Positions 20,933 through 32,016 of a stretch of DNA of 64,000 bases are shown here, in pieces. This stretch comes from Flavobacteriia bacterium (GTDB taxonomy: Bacteria > Bacteroidota > Bacteroidia > Flavobacteriales > Flavobacteriaceae), in the NCBI GenBank assembly GCA_004293045.1, contig RDXY01000003.1, forward strand, positions 1 through 64,000, written 5' to 3'. The first letter of the stretch is position 1. Each line of letters starts with the position of its first letter. Below the pieces are notes generated by a model that had not been told where the DNA came from, made no database searches, and was given only the letters and a program-made list of their open reading frames with translations. A program made the translations under genes and the position numbers.

Positions 20933-23900
20933 CTACAAATGTATAATTTTTATATCTTCTCCTATATATAGTAACACTTTTTTAGTTACTTTCAAATTCA
21001 TTTTTTCAATAACGCGCACATAGTTTGCAAGTTGTTTTTTGTGTTTATCGTCTGGTGCTCCTGTTTTGTAGTCAATAAGAAAGGCTTCTGAATTATGAAT
21101 TACTAATCTATCTGGTTTTAAATTGATTTCGTTTGGAGAAATTATATTGTGTTCGGTAAAAACGGTATAATTTGGATTAAAAAAGGCTTCTAATTCTGGA
21201 TGATGTATAATTTGTTTGATTTTATCTTCAAAAATGCTTTTTTGTGATTGTTGAATCAGACCTTCATCTACGCTTTTAGTTAATGCCGATTGCAAATCGT
21301 TTTTCGTAAGAATATAAGATAAAATTTGATGAATAATATTTCCGAACTCAATAGCATCTTGCTTTAAAGTCCCCCACATTAACGCTTCTTTTTTTGCAAT
21401 TCGTATCGAAGAAAAATCCAATACGTTTTTTACAGACTCAATAGCTGCTTTATTTTTGTCGAATATTTTCGGTTGCGATTGTCTTGTTGGTATTCCGAAA
21501 ACATATTCTTTTTGTTCTAAAGAAAAAGTTGCTTTTTGCAACAAAAAATTTATAAAATATGTAGCTAACGTTTTGGAAGTAGCAATTTCTCCTTTTGACG
21601 TTATTTTATAACTACTTATTATATGCAATTGCTCTTCGGCACGGGTTAAGGCGACGTATAATACGTTTATAGTATCTAAAATTTCTTCTTGCGATTTGGT
21701 TTGATAAATTTCTTTAGTGGTACCGCTATATTTTTCCAGAATCTTATTATTTTTTACCAAAGCTTGAGGCATATCAACACTTTCGTTTTCCATTGGTATC
21801 CAAATATTATTACTTCTTGGATTTAAGCTGTCATCGGCAAACGGATAAATTACTACAGGAAATTCTAATCCTTTCGATTTATGAATGGTCATAATTCGAA
21901 TGGCTTTTTCTCCTTCTGGTGATGGAATGCTTTGCTTGAAACCCGATTTTTTCCAATACTCTAAAAAATCAGCAATACTGGTTTGATATTTTACATTTCG
22001 CTCTAAAACTAAATCTAAAAAATATTGCACATACGAAATGGTGGTTTTCTCTTTTAAAAATACGTTTACTATATTTTCAACTGCTTCATATAAGGATTTT
22101 TTTCTACAATTTTCAAATGATATGTTACAACCATATGAAGCTAAAAACTTTTGCAAATCGGTTTCTGATGCCTCTTTAGCAACTACAATAAACTCGTGAA
22201 TTTTATCTTTATCAACCTTTGTAGTTGCCACAAAATATAACCAATTAATTTTTGATTCTTGATTATTAGCACTATCCAAATATTCTAAAAAATTAATAAT
22301 AAATTTTACTTCCGAAGCATTCTGAATTAGTAACGTTTCCGACGAAATAATTGGAATATTATTTTCGGTTAAAAAGTTAGCTAATAAAACCCCATTTTTA
22401 GTTTTTCGAGTTAATAAAACGATGTCTGAATACTCAAATCCATTGGCAATAGAATTGTGAATGATTTCTAAAGTTTTAGACAAATATTGCTTGTCTTTTT
22501 CGGTAATAGTATCATCCTCGGAGATTTCTTCATTAATTTCAATGGTATCATCTAAAAAAGTGACGGATACAAAACCACCTGATTTTTCATTAATTTCCTG
22601 TCCAGCAGTTTCTTTATATAATTTTTGATAAGCTTCATTGGTAAATTCTCCTGAAAGAAATTGAAAAAATTGAGTATTAAAATCAATAACTTCTGAATAA
22701 CTTCTGTAATTTTTTGGTAAATTTTTTACAGCTTTTTCTTTGTTAGAAAACGGATTTGTATCGGTACTTAAATCGATAAATTGTTCCGCTTTTCCACCAC
22801 GCCAGCGGTAAATAGATTGCTTTGGATCGCCTACAATCAGTAACGAACCTTTTGTACCATCTAAATCTTCACTTGCCAGGGCGTTATCAATTAGTGGTAT
22901 AAAATTTTCCCATTGTAACTGCGAGGTGTCCTGAAACTCATCTATAAAATAATGACGGTATCTATCGCCTAAACGCTCATAAATAAAAGGCGCGGGCTGG
23001 TCTTTAATTTCATTATGAATTATGGTATTAAAATCGGAAATAGACAACACGTTTTGATCTTCTTGTAATTGCTTATATTCTTTATAAATTACATTAATAA
23101 GCGACAACGGAATCATGTTTTTTATGATCAAATCAAATAACGCATTTTCATTTTTTGCTTTGTAAATAAGGTTTAATTTTTCTTTCCAGACAGGAGTTAA
23201 TCGATGCACTACTTCTGAATTATTCGATTTTTTAGGAACCCGAATTTCTTTTTCGCTTACAAAATCGTAATCCGTTGCTTTTTCTTTAAATAAATTGACA
23301 ACATGATTGTAAAACGTCTTTCGGTCAAAATCTTCTTCCGTTAAATTATTTGTTGCAAAATCATCTAAAATGAATTTTGCGTTTTCCTTTATTTTTAATT
23401 TATTGGATTCTATTTTTAACTTTATTTTTTCAGTAATTTTAGAAAAATCAGCTACCGATTTATCGATTAATTTTCCAAAATTAAAAAAATGCTCTTCGTT
23501 TAAAATTAATCTGGAGACTTCATATAAATCTAAAGTAACATCCCAACTTTTATCGTCATCTGTTTTGCTCTTTGCAAAATTTATTAATACATGTGTTAAT
23601 TCATCCTCTTCGCCTGCTTTAGCAACTACAACATCAATGGCATTTTTTAAAAGCTCCTCTGTATCTAAAGTAACATCAAAATTAGTAGGTAAATTTAAAT
23701 CGTTCGTAAAGGTTCTAATAATTCGATGGGTAAATTTATCAATTGTTGAAATATCAAATGCTGCATAATTATGAATTAAATTTTTTAAAATCTTCTTTGA
23801 TTTTTGTTGTATTGTTGGAACATCTACTTTTATTTCTGAAGCAATTTCTTGCATAAATTTAGCAGTTTTTTCAGAAACTTCATTTTTTGTAAAAGCAATT

Positions 23901-24076
23901 AAACTATCAATAATCCGACTTTTCATTTCTTCTACCGCTTTATTGGTAAAAGTAATGGCAAGAATTTTTTTATAAGTATCGTTAGCAGGAGCTACCAATA
24001 AAATTTTTAAATATTCTTTTGTTAAGGTATAAGTTTTACCTGAACCAGCGGAAGCGTTATAAACTTGAAATGCCAT
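20933..24076 (-). CDS. UvrD/AddA-type helicase-nuclease
   Basis: ASAGSGKTYTLTKEYL Walker A, AITFTNKAVEEMKSRI, LIVGDPKQSIYRWRGG, RIMTIHKSKGLEFPVV, VALTRAEEQLHI, C-terminal FLIDYKTG nuclease motif. Confidence 0.93.
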   Translation of the reverse strand: MAFQVYNASAGSGKTYTLTKEYLKILLVAPANDTYKKILAITFTNKAVEEMKSRIIDSLIAFTKNEVSEKTAKFMQEIASEIKVDVPTIQQKSKKILKNLIHNYAAFDISTIDKFTHRIIRTFTNDLNLPTNFDVTLDTEELLKNAIDVVVAKAGEEDELTHVLINFAKSKTDDDKSWDVTLDLYEVSRLILNEEHFFNFGKLIDKSVADFSKITEKIKLKIESNKLKIKENAKFILDDFATNNLTEEDFDRKTFYNHVVNLFKEKATDYDFVSEKEIRVPKKSNNSEVVHRLTPVWKEKLNLIYKAKNENALFDLIIKNMIPLSLINVIYKEYKQLQEDQNVLSISDFNTIIHNEIKDQPAPFIYERLGDRYRHYFIDEFQDTSQLQWENFIPLIDNALASEDLDGTKGSLLIVGDPKQSIYRWRGGKAEQFIDLSTDTNPFSNKEKAVKNLPKNYRSYSEVIDFNTQFFQFLSGEFTNEAYQKLYKETAGQEINEKSGGFVSVTFLDDTIEINEEISEDDTITEKDKQYLSKTLEIIHNSIANGFEYSDIVLLTRKTKNGVLLANFLTENNIPIISSETLLIQNASEVKFIINFLEYLDSANNQESKINWLYFVATTKVDKDKIHEFIVVAKEASETDLQKFLASYGCNISFENCRKKSLYEAVENIVNVFLKEKTTISYVQYFLDLVLERNVKYQTSIADFLEYWKKSGFKQSIPSPEGEKAIRIMTIHKSKGLEFPVVIYPFADDSLNPRSNNIWIPMENESVDMPQALVKNNKILEKYSGTTKEIYQTKSQEEILDTINVLYVALTRAEEQLHIISSYKITSKGEIATSKTLATYFINFLLQKATFSLEQKEYVFGIPTRQSQPKIFDKNKAAIESVKNVLDFSSIRIAKKEALMWGTLKQDAIEFGNIIHQILSYILTKNDLQSALTKSVDEGLIQQSQKSIFEDKIKQIIHHPELEAFFNPNYTVFTEHNIISPNEINLKPDRLVIHNSEAFLIDYKTGAPDDKHKKQLANYVRVIEKMNLKVTKKVLLYIGEDIKIIHL

Positions 24077-24139
24077 ATTACAAATAATCTTTTAAGAAAG
24101 TATTAAGACGGAAAAATTTTATTTTCAAAGTTAAAGTTA

Positions 24140-24147
24140 TAAATTTG
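24140..24147 (+). promoter_or_regulatory. Candidate -7 box TAAATTTG upstream of sod
   Basis: Matches TAnnTTTG; no clear -33 TTG. Confidence 0.4.
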
Positions 24148-24181
24148 AAAAAAATAATTAATCCATTAAAAATAGTATATC

Positions 24182-24790
24182 ATGGCTTTTGAACTCCCAC
24201 AATTACCTTATGCATATGATGCATTAGAACCACATGTTGATGCAAGAACTATGGAAATTCACCATACAAAACATCATAATGCTTACACCACAAATTTAAA
24301 CGCTGCTATTGCAGGAACAGATTTAGAAGGAAAAACTATTGAAGCCATTATGGCTACTTTAGATATGAATAATATGCCGGTTAGAAATAACGGAGGTGGT
24401 TTTTATAATCATAATTTATTTTGGACCGTAATGTCACCAAATGGTGGGGGTTTGCCAACAGGTGAATTAGCAACAGCAATTGACACGGCTTATGGTTCGT
24501 TTGATGGTTTTAAAGCAGAATTTGCAAAAGCGGCAGCTACTCGTTTTGGTTCCGGATGGGCATGGCTTTGTGTGCAAAAAGGCGGAAAAGTTGAAGTTTG
24601 TTCTTCACCAAATCAAGATAATCCTTTAATGCCAGGAATTGGTTGTGGTGGAACACCTATTTTAGGTTTAGATGTTTGGGAACACGCCTATTATTTAAAC
24701 TACCAAAATAGAAGACCTGATTATATTGAAGCGTTTTTCAATGTAATTAACTGGGACGAAGTAACAAAACGTTTCCACGAAGCAAAATAA
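24182..24790 (+). CDS. sod: Superoxide dismutase (Fe/Mn)
   Basis: [30 protein letters not shown] and [19 protein letters not shown]. Confidence 0.95.
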   Translation: MAFELPQLPYAYDALEPHVDARTMEIHHTKHHNAYTTNLNAAIAGTDLEGKTIEAIMATLDMNNMPVRNNGGGFYNHNLFWTVMSPNGGGLPTGELATAIDTAYGSFDGFKAEFAKAAATRFGSGWAWLCVQKGGKVEVCSSPNQDNPLMPGIGCGGTPILGLDVWEHAYYLNYQNRRPDYIEAFFNVINWDEVTKRFHEAK

Positions 24791-24802
24791 ATTTTTAAAA
24801 AA

Positions 24803-24837
24803 ATAAAAGCGTGCAAGTAATTGGACGCTTTTTTATT
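24803..24837 (+). terminator. Intrinsic terminator of sod
   Basis: aaaagcgtgcaagtaattggacgctttttta. Confidence 0.75.
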
Positions 24838-24867
24838 ATCTGTATATTTGTTTTTTATTTATTCTAA

Positions 24868-27096
24868 ATGAGAGTACTGCTGTGGTTTGTTTTTTTATTT
24901 TCTATTGGAGCGGTTGCTCAAAAGCGTGCTGTAAATCAAAATGAAAATACAGAAAAAGTAGTACAAAATATTAATCGCGTTTTAACCAATAATCATATAA
25001 AAAACACTGATTTTAGTTATACCTTTTACGAAAAATCAATAATTTCTGCTTCTCCGGATTCTATTTCTGCTTCAATTGATACGTTGTTTAAAAATAAACG
25101 AAAAACAAAGTTTACAATCGATTCTTCCAGTTATAAATTTAAAAATATTATTACCAAACAACATGTTTATCAAACCGAAAAAGTAGCTATTGTTTCTATT
25201 GAAAAAGGGAAGAAAAAAGAAACTATTATTGGCTTAAAAATGGCCGGTTTAAAACAACCCGTTTACGAATTATTAGGGCAGGAATTTATGCCATTTGATT
25301 TGAGTAAAAAACAATTAAAAATTTTACAATTTACCTTTCAAAACCCCTTTTCAGCTGAGGGCTCACTAAAATATAAATTTGAAATAACAGATACATTAAG
25401 CAAACCAAATGGTAATGAAATCGTCTTGCAATTTGAATTAAAAAAAAGCATCAAAAAAAACAAATTAAAAGGGATTGCTACCGTTAATTTAAAAACAAAT
25501 GCTATTACTAAAATTACTTTTTTTATAAATAGTATTATTAATGTAAAAGCGGAAACTGTTTTTAATTCTTTTAATGACGGAAAATCGTGGTTTCCTATTT
25601 CGCAAAACATTTTAGTAACTAAAGGAAAAGGGAAACAAAATATTGATTTTTTGGGAGAAACCATTCAGTTTGACAATGTAGCAAATACCTCTAAAAAGTA
25701 TGATTATTCTAATGATTTGTTTGTGAAAATTTACAGGGATTACAGTAATTATAACTTTACAGAACTTCCAAAAAAACAACGTTATCAAATTCAAATTGAT
25801 AAAAGTGCAATTCAAACAAATACGGCTTTTTTTACTACAATCTCAAACGATACTTTAGACAAACGATCGCAAAATACTTACCAAGCATTAGACAGTTTAG
25901 TAACCGCAACAAAAATTGAAAAGAAAATTTATTTCGGTAAAAAACTAATTAACGGACAAATTCCAGTTGGTTGGTTTGATTTTCGAGCTCGAGATATTTT
26001 TAAATATAACAATTACGAAGGTTTCCGATTAGGCTTAGGAATTGCTACAAATGACCGCTTTTCAACTTATTATAGATTGTTTGGTTATGGTGCTTATGGT
26101 ACTAAAGATGGCGTGTTTAAAAGTCAACTTGGTAGTGCGTTTCGGATTTCAAAAAATACGGATAGTTGGATTTCGGGTTCCTTTACAGATGATATTATTG
26201 AATTTGCCGATTTATCACTTATAGCAGACAATAAACGATTTAGACTTATAGATCCACGTCCCTTTAATCTTTCTACATTTTATAATCATCAATCGTATGA
26301 ACTGACTGTTGAATCGAAATTCATTTCTAAAATTGAAACTACTTTTAAAATAAGTCGTTCCAGAATCAATCCTTTATTTAATTACGAATTTAATGCGCCA
26401 AATAATTCCTATAAAGTGTACAATTTAACATTGGCGACTTTAAGTTTAGAATGGTCGCCAAACAGTAAATTTTTAGAAGCACCACAAGAAATTTTAGAAG
26501 TAGAAAAAGGATTTCCGAAGATAATTTTGCAACTATCTCATGCCATTCCTAATGTGTTAAGCGAAAATATTGAATTTACTAAAATAGATGCCCGTGTGTA
26601 TCAAGAAAAAAAACATTTATCAGGACAAAAAACCACTTTTTTATTACAAGGAGGAATTAGTTTAGGAAACACGCCACTTTCACATTTGTACAGCTTAGCA
26701 CCCAATAATTTAGACCGAGAAGCCATTTTAAGTCGAATTACATTTGCAAATAAAACATCTTTTGAAACCATGTATTTTAATGAATTTTATTCCGATAGAT
26801 ATTCGCTCTTTCAATTGAAACACTATTTTAATAAATTTCAAATTTCAAAAAACATTAAACCTGTTTTAGTGATTGGCAGCAAAGTGGCTTTTGGAGGTTT
26901 TTCACATCCTGAAAATCACCAAGGTATCGTATTTAAAACTATGGAAAAAGGTTTTTATGAAAGTGGATTTGAACTTCAAAATATTTTTAAAGGCTTTGGT
27001 TTGTCTACTTATTATAGATATGGACCGTATCAATTAGCAACATTTGATCAAAATATTGCTATAAAACTATCTTTTACGTTGAATTTGGGGATATAA
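24868..27096 (+). CDS. DUF5686-like outer-membrane beta-barrel protein
   Basis: Signal peptide; long beta-strand-rich C-terminal half ending in a typical OM strand (FDQNIAIKLSFTLNLGI). Resembles DUF5686 proteins without the carboxypeptidase-like N-terminal domain. Confidence 0.65.
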   Translation: MRVLLWFVFLFSIGAVAQKRAVNQNENTEKVVQNINRVLTNNHIKNTDFSYTFYEKSIISASPDSISASIDTLFKNKRKTKFTIDSSSYKFKNIITKQHVYQTEKVAIVSIEKGKKKETIIGLKMAGLKQPVYELLGQEFMPFDLSKKQLKILQFTFQNPFSAEGSLKYKFEITDTLSKPNGNEIVLQFELKKSIKKNKLKGIATVNLKTNAITKITFFINSIINVKAETVFNSFNDGKSWFPISQNILVTKGKGKQNIDFLGETIQFDNVANTSKKYDYSNDLFVKIYRDYSNYNFTELPKKQRYQIQIDKSAIQTNTAFFTTISNDTLDKRSQNTYQALDSLVTATKIEKKIYFGKKLINGQIPVGWFDFRARDIFKYNNYEGFRLGLGIATNDRFSTYYRLFGYGAYGTKDGVFKSQLGSAFRISKNTDSWISGSFTDDIIEFADLSLIADNKRFRLIDPRPFNLSTFYNHQSYELTVESKFISKIETTFKISRSRINPLFNYEFNAPNNSYKVYNLTLATLSLEWSPNSKFLEAPQEILEVEKGFPKIILQLSHAIPNVLSENIEFTKIDARVYQEKKHLSGQKTTFLLQGGISLGNTPLSHLYSLAPNNLDREAILSRITFANKTSFETMYFNEFYSDRYSLFQLKHYFNKFQISKNIKPVLVIGSKVAFGGFSHPENHQGIVFKTMEKGFYESGFELQNIFKGFGLSTYYRYGPYQLATFDQNIAIKLSFTLNLGI

Positions 27097-27135
27097 TTCA
27101 CCATAATTCTTACCTTTGCAGCCTAAAATCATATC

Positions 27136-29550
27136 ATGACGAAGTGGTTAAACACCAGTTTTTGGAATTTTGTAGCGCGAACGCTTTTAAGAAATAGACA
27201 TTGGGTGCTTTTATGCATTGCTTTGTTTACTATTTTTATGGCGATGCAATGGAAATATATTCGTTTTACACAAACTGAAGCCAATTTATTACCCAATGAC
27301 CATAAAGAAAATATAGCTTATAAAGATTTTTTAAAGAAATTTGGTGAAGAAGGAAATGTCATCATTTTTGCCGTTAAAAGTGAAGATGTTTTTAAACCAA
27401 CTACTTTTAAAGCGTGGAACGATATGATGCGTTCAATTGCAAAAAACAAAGAAGTAGATGGCGTGTTATCGTTTAATGAAATACAGGATTTAGTTAAAAA
27501 CGATTCCTTACAAACCTTTCAAATCAAACCTTTTATAGATCAAAAGAAAGTCGCCGATGCCACTTATTTGAATGCTAAAAAACAAGATTTATTAAACAAA
27601 ATGCCTTTTTACGAAAGCTTATTGTTTAATAAAAAAAGTGGTGTTGTTAGAAGCGTCATTTACCTGAAAAAAGACATCGTAAACAAACCCGAAAGAAAAG
27701 AATTTGTTTTAAACAAACTAATTCCAGCTATTGAATCGTTTAAAGAAACAGCTAAAACAGATATCAAAGTTTCCGGAATGCCTTATATTAGAACCATGAA
27801 TGCCAAGGCAATTATTAGCGAAATTGGCTTGTTTATTGGCGCTACTTTATTGGTAACCTCATTAATATTTTATTTCTTTTTCCGGTCGTTTCGCACCACT
27901 ATGATGGCGCTTTTTGTCGTAATGATTGGCGTCATGTGGTCTTTCGGATTTTTAGGATTATTGCGTTACGAAATTACTGTTTTAACCGCTTTAGTGCCTT
28001 CATTAATTGTCATTATTGGAATTCCTAATTGTATTTTCTTAACCAATAAATACCACCAAGAAACGCGCGCACACGGAAACAGAGCGAAAGGTTTACAACG
28101 TGTTTTAACTAAAGTTGGAACCGCAACATTTATTACAAATGTTACAACAGCGGTAGGTTTTGCTACATTCATAATTACCGATAATAAATTATTACAAGAA
28201 TTTGGTATCGTAACTTCCATAAATATTATGGCGCTTTTTGTGCTGAGTTTATTCGTGATTCCAATTTTCTTCAGTTTTATGCCCATTCCTAAAGCGAAAC
28301 ATTTAGAACATTTGGAACGCGGCTATTTGGTGAATTTTAAAAACTGGATTATCAACCAAGTAAAATATCATAATGTTCGTGTGTATTCGGTTGCCGTTGG
28401 TATTTTAATTATAGGAATTATTGGTGTTTATAAAATAAATATTTCTGGAAGTATTTTAGAAGATATGCCAAAAAGTACGCCATTTTTTGAAGACATTCGT
28501 TTCTTCGAAAAAGAATTTAAAGGGGTTTTACCTGTAGAAATTTTGATTGATACCAAGCGTAAAAAAGGGGTGATGAAAATTTCAACCTTAAAGAAAATGG
28601 ACGAATTGCAATCGGAAATTGAAGCCATTCCTGAACTTTCAAAACCGGTTTCTATTGTCAATTTGGTGAAGTTTTCGAAACAAGCGTATTACAACGGAAA
28701 TCCTGCTTTTTATGATTTACCCGATTCACAAGAGCAAGCTTTTATTTTGCCTTATTTGAAAAATTCATCAAAAGACAGCAAAAATAATCCACTAAAAAGT
28801 TATGTAGATGCCACGGGGCAATATGCTCGAATTTCAACTTTTATGAGAGAAGTCAGCACAGATGAAATGGTAAAAGTGGAAGAAAAATTAAAAGACCGAA
28901 TCAATAAATTATTTCCTAAAGAACGTTTTACAGTTACTATTACAGGAAAAGCCTTATTATTTCAAAAAGGAACCAGTTATTTATTAGACAATTTAATAGA
29001 ATCGTTATTATTCGCTTTAGCATTAACAGGTGCTTTAATCTTTTTCTTATTCCGTTCGGTGAAAATGATTTTTGTAGCTTTGATTCCGAATTTATTACCT
29101 TTATTAGCTACGGCTGGATTGATGGGCTATTTAGGTATTCCAATTAAGCCCTCAACTATTTTGGTTTTCGGAATTGCGTTCGGACTTTCCGTAGATGATA
29201 CGATTCGATTCTTAGCGCAATACCGACAAGAATTAGTTAGAAATAATTGGAAAATTAAAAAATCCATCTTCTCTACATTAGAAGAAGAAGGACCAAGCAT
29301 GTTTTATACTTCTTTCGTATTATTGTTCGGATTTTCGGTGTTTACCTTATCCGATTTCGGAGGAACAGTAGCTTTAGGAGGTTTGGTTTCCATCACGTTA
29401 TTATTCGGAATGTTAACCAATTTAATTTTATTACCAAGTTTGGTTTTATCCTTAAATAGAAGTTTAGCCAATGCGCAAGAATTAAAAGAACCAAGAATAG
29501 ATATTTTAGAAAATGATGATGACCCAGATGCTGTGGTTGAAGAAAAATAA
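27136..29550 (+). CDS. MMPL/RND superfamily transporter
   Basis: 804 aa, two SSD-like TM bundles (GFGLSVDDTIRFLAQYRQEL; GIPNCIFLTNKYHQE). Confidence 0.9.
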   Translation: MTKWLNTSFWNFVARTLLRNRHWVLLCIALFTIFMAMQWKYIRFTQTEANLLPNDHKENIAYKDFLKKFGEEGNVIIFAVKSEDVFKPTTFKAWNDMMRSIAKNKEVDGVLSFNEIQDLVKNDSLQTFQIKPFIDQKKVADATYLNAKKQDLLNKMPFYESLLFNKKSGVVRSVIYLKKDIVNKPERKEFVLNKLIPAIESFKETAKTDIKVSGMPYIRTMNAKAIISEIGLFIGATLLVTSLIFYFFFRSFRTTMMALFVVMIGVMWSFGFLGLLRYEITVLTALVPSLIVIIGIPNCIFLTNKYHQETRAHGNRAKGLQRVLTKVGTATFITNVTTAVGFATFIITDNKLLQEFGIVTSINIMALFVLSLFVIPIFFSFMPIPKAKHLEHLERGYLVNFKNWIINQVKYHNVRVYSVAVGILIIGIIGVYKINISGSILEDMPKSTPFFEDIRFFEKEFKGVLPVEILIDTKRKKGVMKISTLKKMDELQSEIEAIPELSKPVSIVNLVKFSKQAYYNGNPAFYDLPDSQEQAFILPYLKNSSKDSKNNPLKSYVDATGQYARISTFMREVSTDEMVKVEEKLKDRINKLFPKERFTVTITGKALLFQKGTSYLLDNLIESLLFALALTGALIFFLFRSVKMIFVALIPNLLPLLATAGLMGYLGIPIKPSTILVFGIAFGLSVDDTIRFLAQYRQELVRNNWKIKKSIFSTLEEEGPSMFYTSFVLLFGFSVFTLSDFGGTVALGGLVSITLLFGMLTNLILLPSLVLSLNRSLANAQELKEPRIDILENDDDPDAVVEEK

Positions 29551-29556
29551 AACAAC

Positions 29557-30855
29557 ATGAAGAATTTAATTGAAGAATTACAATGGAGAGGTCTGGTTCA
29601 CGATGCCATGCCAGGAACAGAAGAGCAACTTTTAAAAGAACCAACAGCTGTTTATATTGGTTTTGATCCTACTTCAGATTCGTTACATATTGGAAGTTTG
29701 GTGCCTATTATTTTATTGATGCACTTGCGAAAATTCGGACACAAACCATTTGCTTTAGTAGGTGGTGCAACAGGTATGATTGGTGATCCCTCAGGGAAAT
29801 CAAACGAAAGAAATTTATTAGATGAAGCCACTTTAAATCACAATGTAGAAGGAATTAAAGGGGTGTTGTCTCGGTTTTTAGATTTCCATGCAACCGATGC
29901 ACAAGCCCCAGTTTTAGTAAACAATTACGATTGGATGAAAGATTTTTCGTTCATTGATTTTGTTCGTGAAGTAGGGAAACGCATCACGGTTAACTATATG
30001 ATGAGTAAGGATTCTGTGAAAAAACGGTTGTCTGGTGAAGGCGAAGGCATGAGTTTTACAGAATTTACGTATCAATTAATTCAAGGATACGATTTTTATC
30101 ATTTGCACAAACACCACAATTGTAAATTACAAATGGGAGGAAGCGACCAATGGGGAAATATTACTACAGGTACAGAATTAATTCGTAGAATGAACGTAGA
30201 TTCTGAAACGGAAGGAAAAGCGTTCGCAATGACTTGCCCGTTAATTACAAAAGCAGATGGTTCGAAATTCGGAAAATCGGAAAAAGGAAACATTTGGTTG
30301 GATGCTGATAAAACGTCTCCATACGAATTTTACCAATTTTGGTTTAATACGACTGATGTTGATGCCGAAAAATATATTAAAATTTTCACATTCTTAGATA
30401 AAGCTACGATTGATGCGTTATTAGCAGAACACGTTGAAGCACCACATTTACGAATATTACAGAAGAAATTAGCCGAAGAAGTAACCGTAATGATTCACGG
30501 AGCAGCAGAACACGAAAAAGCCGTTTTTGCTTCACAAGCCTTCTTTAAACCAACCGTGGACGATTTAAAACAACTAGATTTAAAAACATTAGCGGATGTT
30601 TTCCAAAGTTTAGACCAAGCGGAAGTTACTTTAGCAGAAATCGAAGCAGGTTACCCAATTGTGGATGCCTTTGTGAAATCTGGCTTTTTATCTTCAGGAA
30701 ACGAAACCAGAAGAGCTTTAAAAGAAAATGCCGTTTCCGTAAATAAAGTAAAAGTTACAGAAGAATATATCATTTCAACAAACGATTTAATTGCGAACAC
30801 GTTCGTTTTACTTCAAAAAGGAAAGAAAAACTATTATATTTTAAAAGTGGTGTAA
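29557..30855 (+). CDS. tyrS: Tyrosyl-tRNA synthetase
   Basis: [18 protein letters not shown] (HIGH-like) and [13 protein letters not shown] (KMSKS-like) motifs; C-terminal S4 domain. Confidence 0.96.
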   Translation: MKNLIEELQWRGLVHDAMPGTEEQLLKEPTAVYIGFDPTSDSLHIGSLVPIILLMHLRKFGHKPFALVGGATGMIGDPSGKSNERNLLDEATLNHNVEGIKGVLSRFLDFHATDAQAPVLVNNYDWMKDFSFIDFVREVGKRITVNYMMSKDSVKKRLSGEGEGMSFTEFTYQLIQGYDFYHLHKHHNCKLQMGGSDQWGNITTGTELIRRMNVDSETEGKAFAMTCPLITKADGSKFGKSEKGNIWLDADKTSPYEFYQFWFNTTDVDAEKYIKIFTFLDKATIDALLAEHVEAPHLRILQKKLAEEVTVMIHGAAEHEKAVFASQAFFKPTVDDLKQLDLKTLADVFQSLDQAEVTLAEIEAGYPIVDAFVKSGFLSSGNETRRALKENAVSVNKVKVTEEYIISTNDLIANTFVLLQKGKKNYYILKVV

Positions 30856-30875
30856 GCTGGTTTTAAATAAAATTC

Positions 30876-30912
30876 AAAAGCCGTTCTGATGATTTTCAGC
30901 ACGGCTTTTTAT
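30876..30912. terminator. Bidirectional intrinsic terminator
   Basis: aaaagccgttctgatgattttcagcacggcttttt between convergent tyrS and the YeeE-like gene. Confidence 0.85.
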
Positions 30913-30913
30913 G

Positions 30914-31324
30914 TTAATGAGGTAATTTACTCTTAAAATATCCGTAACACCAAGTGCCAAAAACAGCACTCAAGTATACAATTCCTACTACTTTAAAACC
31001 AGCACCTATTTGTGCATACATAGGTCCTGGGCAAGAACCCGTAATCGCCCATCCAATTCCGAAAATTAAACCGCCGTAAATTTGACCTTTATTTCTTTCT
31101 TTTTTTTCAAAAACGATGGCTTCACCAGAAAAAGTTTTTATATTAAATTTTTTAATAATAAAAACGGATAACATCGCCACAAGAATAGCAGTTCCTATTA
31201 TTCCGTACATATAGAAAGATTGTAAATGAAACATTTCGTAAATTCGAAACCAACTAAGAATTTCAGCTTTCACAAAAATAATTCCGAAAAATATTCCGAC
31301 TACTAAATATTTAAAGTTTTTCAT
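30914..31324 (-). CDS. YeeE/YedE-type half transporter (DUF6691-like)
   Basis: Multi-TM; GLIFGIGWAITGSCPGPMYAQIGAG matches YeeE/YedE GxCPG motif. Confidence 0.85.
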   Translation of the reverse strand: MKNFKYLVVGIFFGIIFVKAEILSWFRIYEMFHLQSFYMYGIIGTAILVAMLSVFIIKKFNIKTFSGEAIVFEKKERNKGQIYGGLIFGIGWAITGSCPGPMYAQIGAGFKVVGIVYLSAVFGTWCYGYFKSKLPH

Positions 31325-31325
31325 T

Positions 31326-31892
31326 TTAGATAAGTTTTAAGAGTATAGGTATCAAAATATTTGAAGTAACAAAGCCGCCAATCATAAAGCAACAAGTTGC
31401 AATAAGCGATGGTAATTGAAAAGTAGCCATTCCTAATATGGAATGTCCGCTTGTACAACCACCAGCATATCGGGAACCAAAACCAACAAAAAAACCACCA
31501 AGCACAAAAAAGAATAGTCCTCTTAAAGTAAATAGGTTTGCTACTGAGAAAATTTGCGTGGGCATAAGTTGACTAAAATCGGAAATGCCGTATTGTATCA
31601 ACGTATCTTTTGTGTTTTGAGCAAGTTGAATTTCATTTGGATTAGATAAAAATTGTGTGGCAATAAAGCCCCCTAAAAAAATACCAACTACAAAGAAAAG
31701 ATTCCAAATTTCTTTCTTCCAATCATAGTTAAAAAACGGAATGTCTTTCGGAATACAAATTGCACATAGGTGGCGCATTGAGGAAGAGATGCCTAATTTT
31801 TTATTTCCTATTAAAGCTAATATGGGTACAATTAGTCCTATTAATATTCCTGCTACTGCCCAATGCCAGGGCTGCTTAATTAATTCTATCAT
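31326..31892 (-). CDS. YeeE/YedE family sulfur transporter half
   Basis: GGFFVGFGSRYAGGCTSGHSILGMA characteristic YeeE/YedE motif. Confidence 0.88.
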   Translation of the reverse strand: MIELIKQPWHWAVAGILIGLIVPILALIGNKKLGISSSMRHLCAICIPKDIPFFNYDWKKEIWNLFFVVGIFLGGFIATQFLSNPNEIQLAQNTKDTLIQYGISDFSQLMPTQIFSVANLFTLRGLFFFVLGGFFVGFGSRYAGGCTSGHSILGMATFQLPSLIATCCFMIGGFVTSNILIPILLKLI

Positions 31893-32016
31893 AGTATTAC
31901 TTTGATTAATAATTTCTATTGTGATGTAAATAAGTACAGATATAAGTCATTGATATAAGCTAGTTATTATTTGATATATAATAATATGTGATTAAAACAA
32001 ATTTTAGTAATACTAC

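Noticed and set aside
23370-23768. 132-aa plus-strand ORF opposite the AddA-like helicase
   Set aside because: Low-complexity antisense translation; sense CDS is certain.
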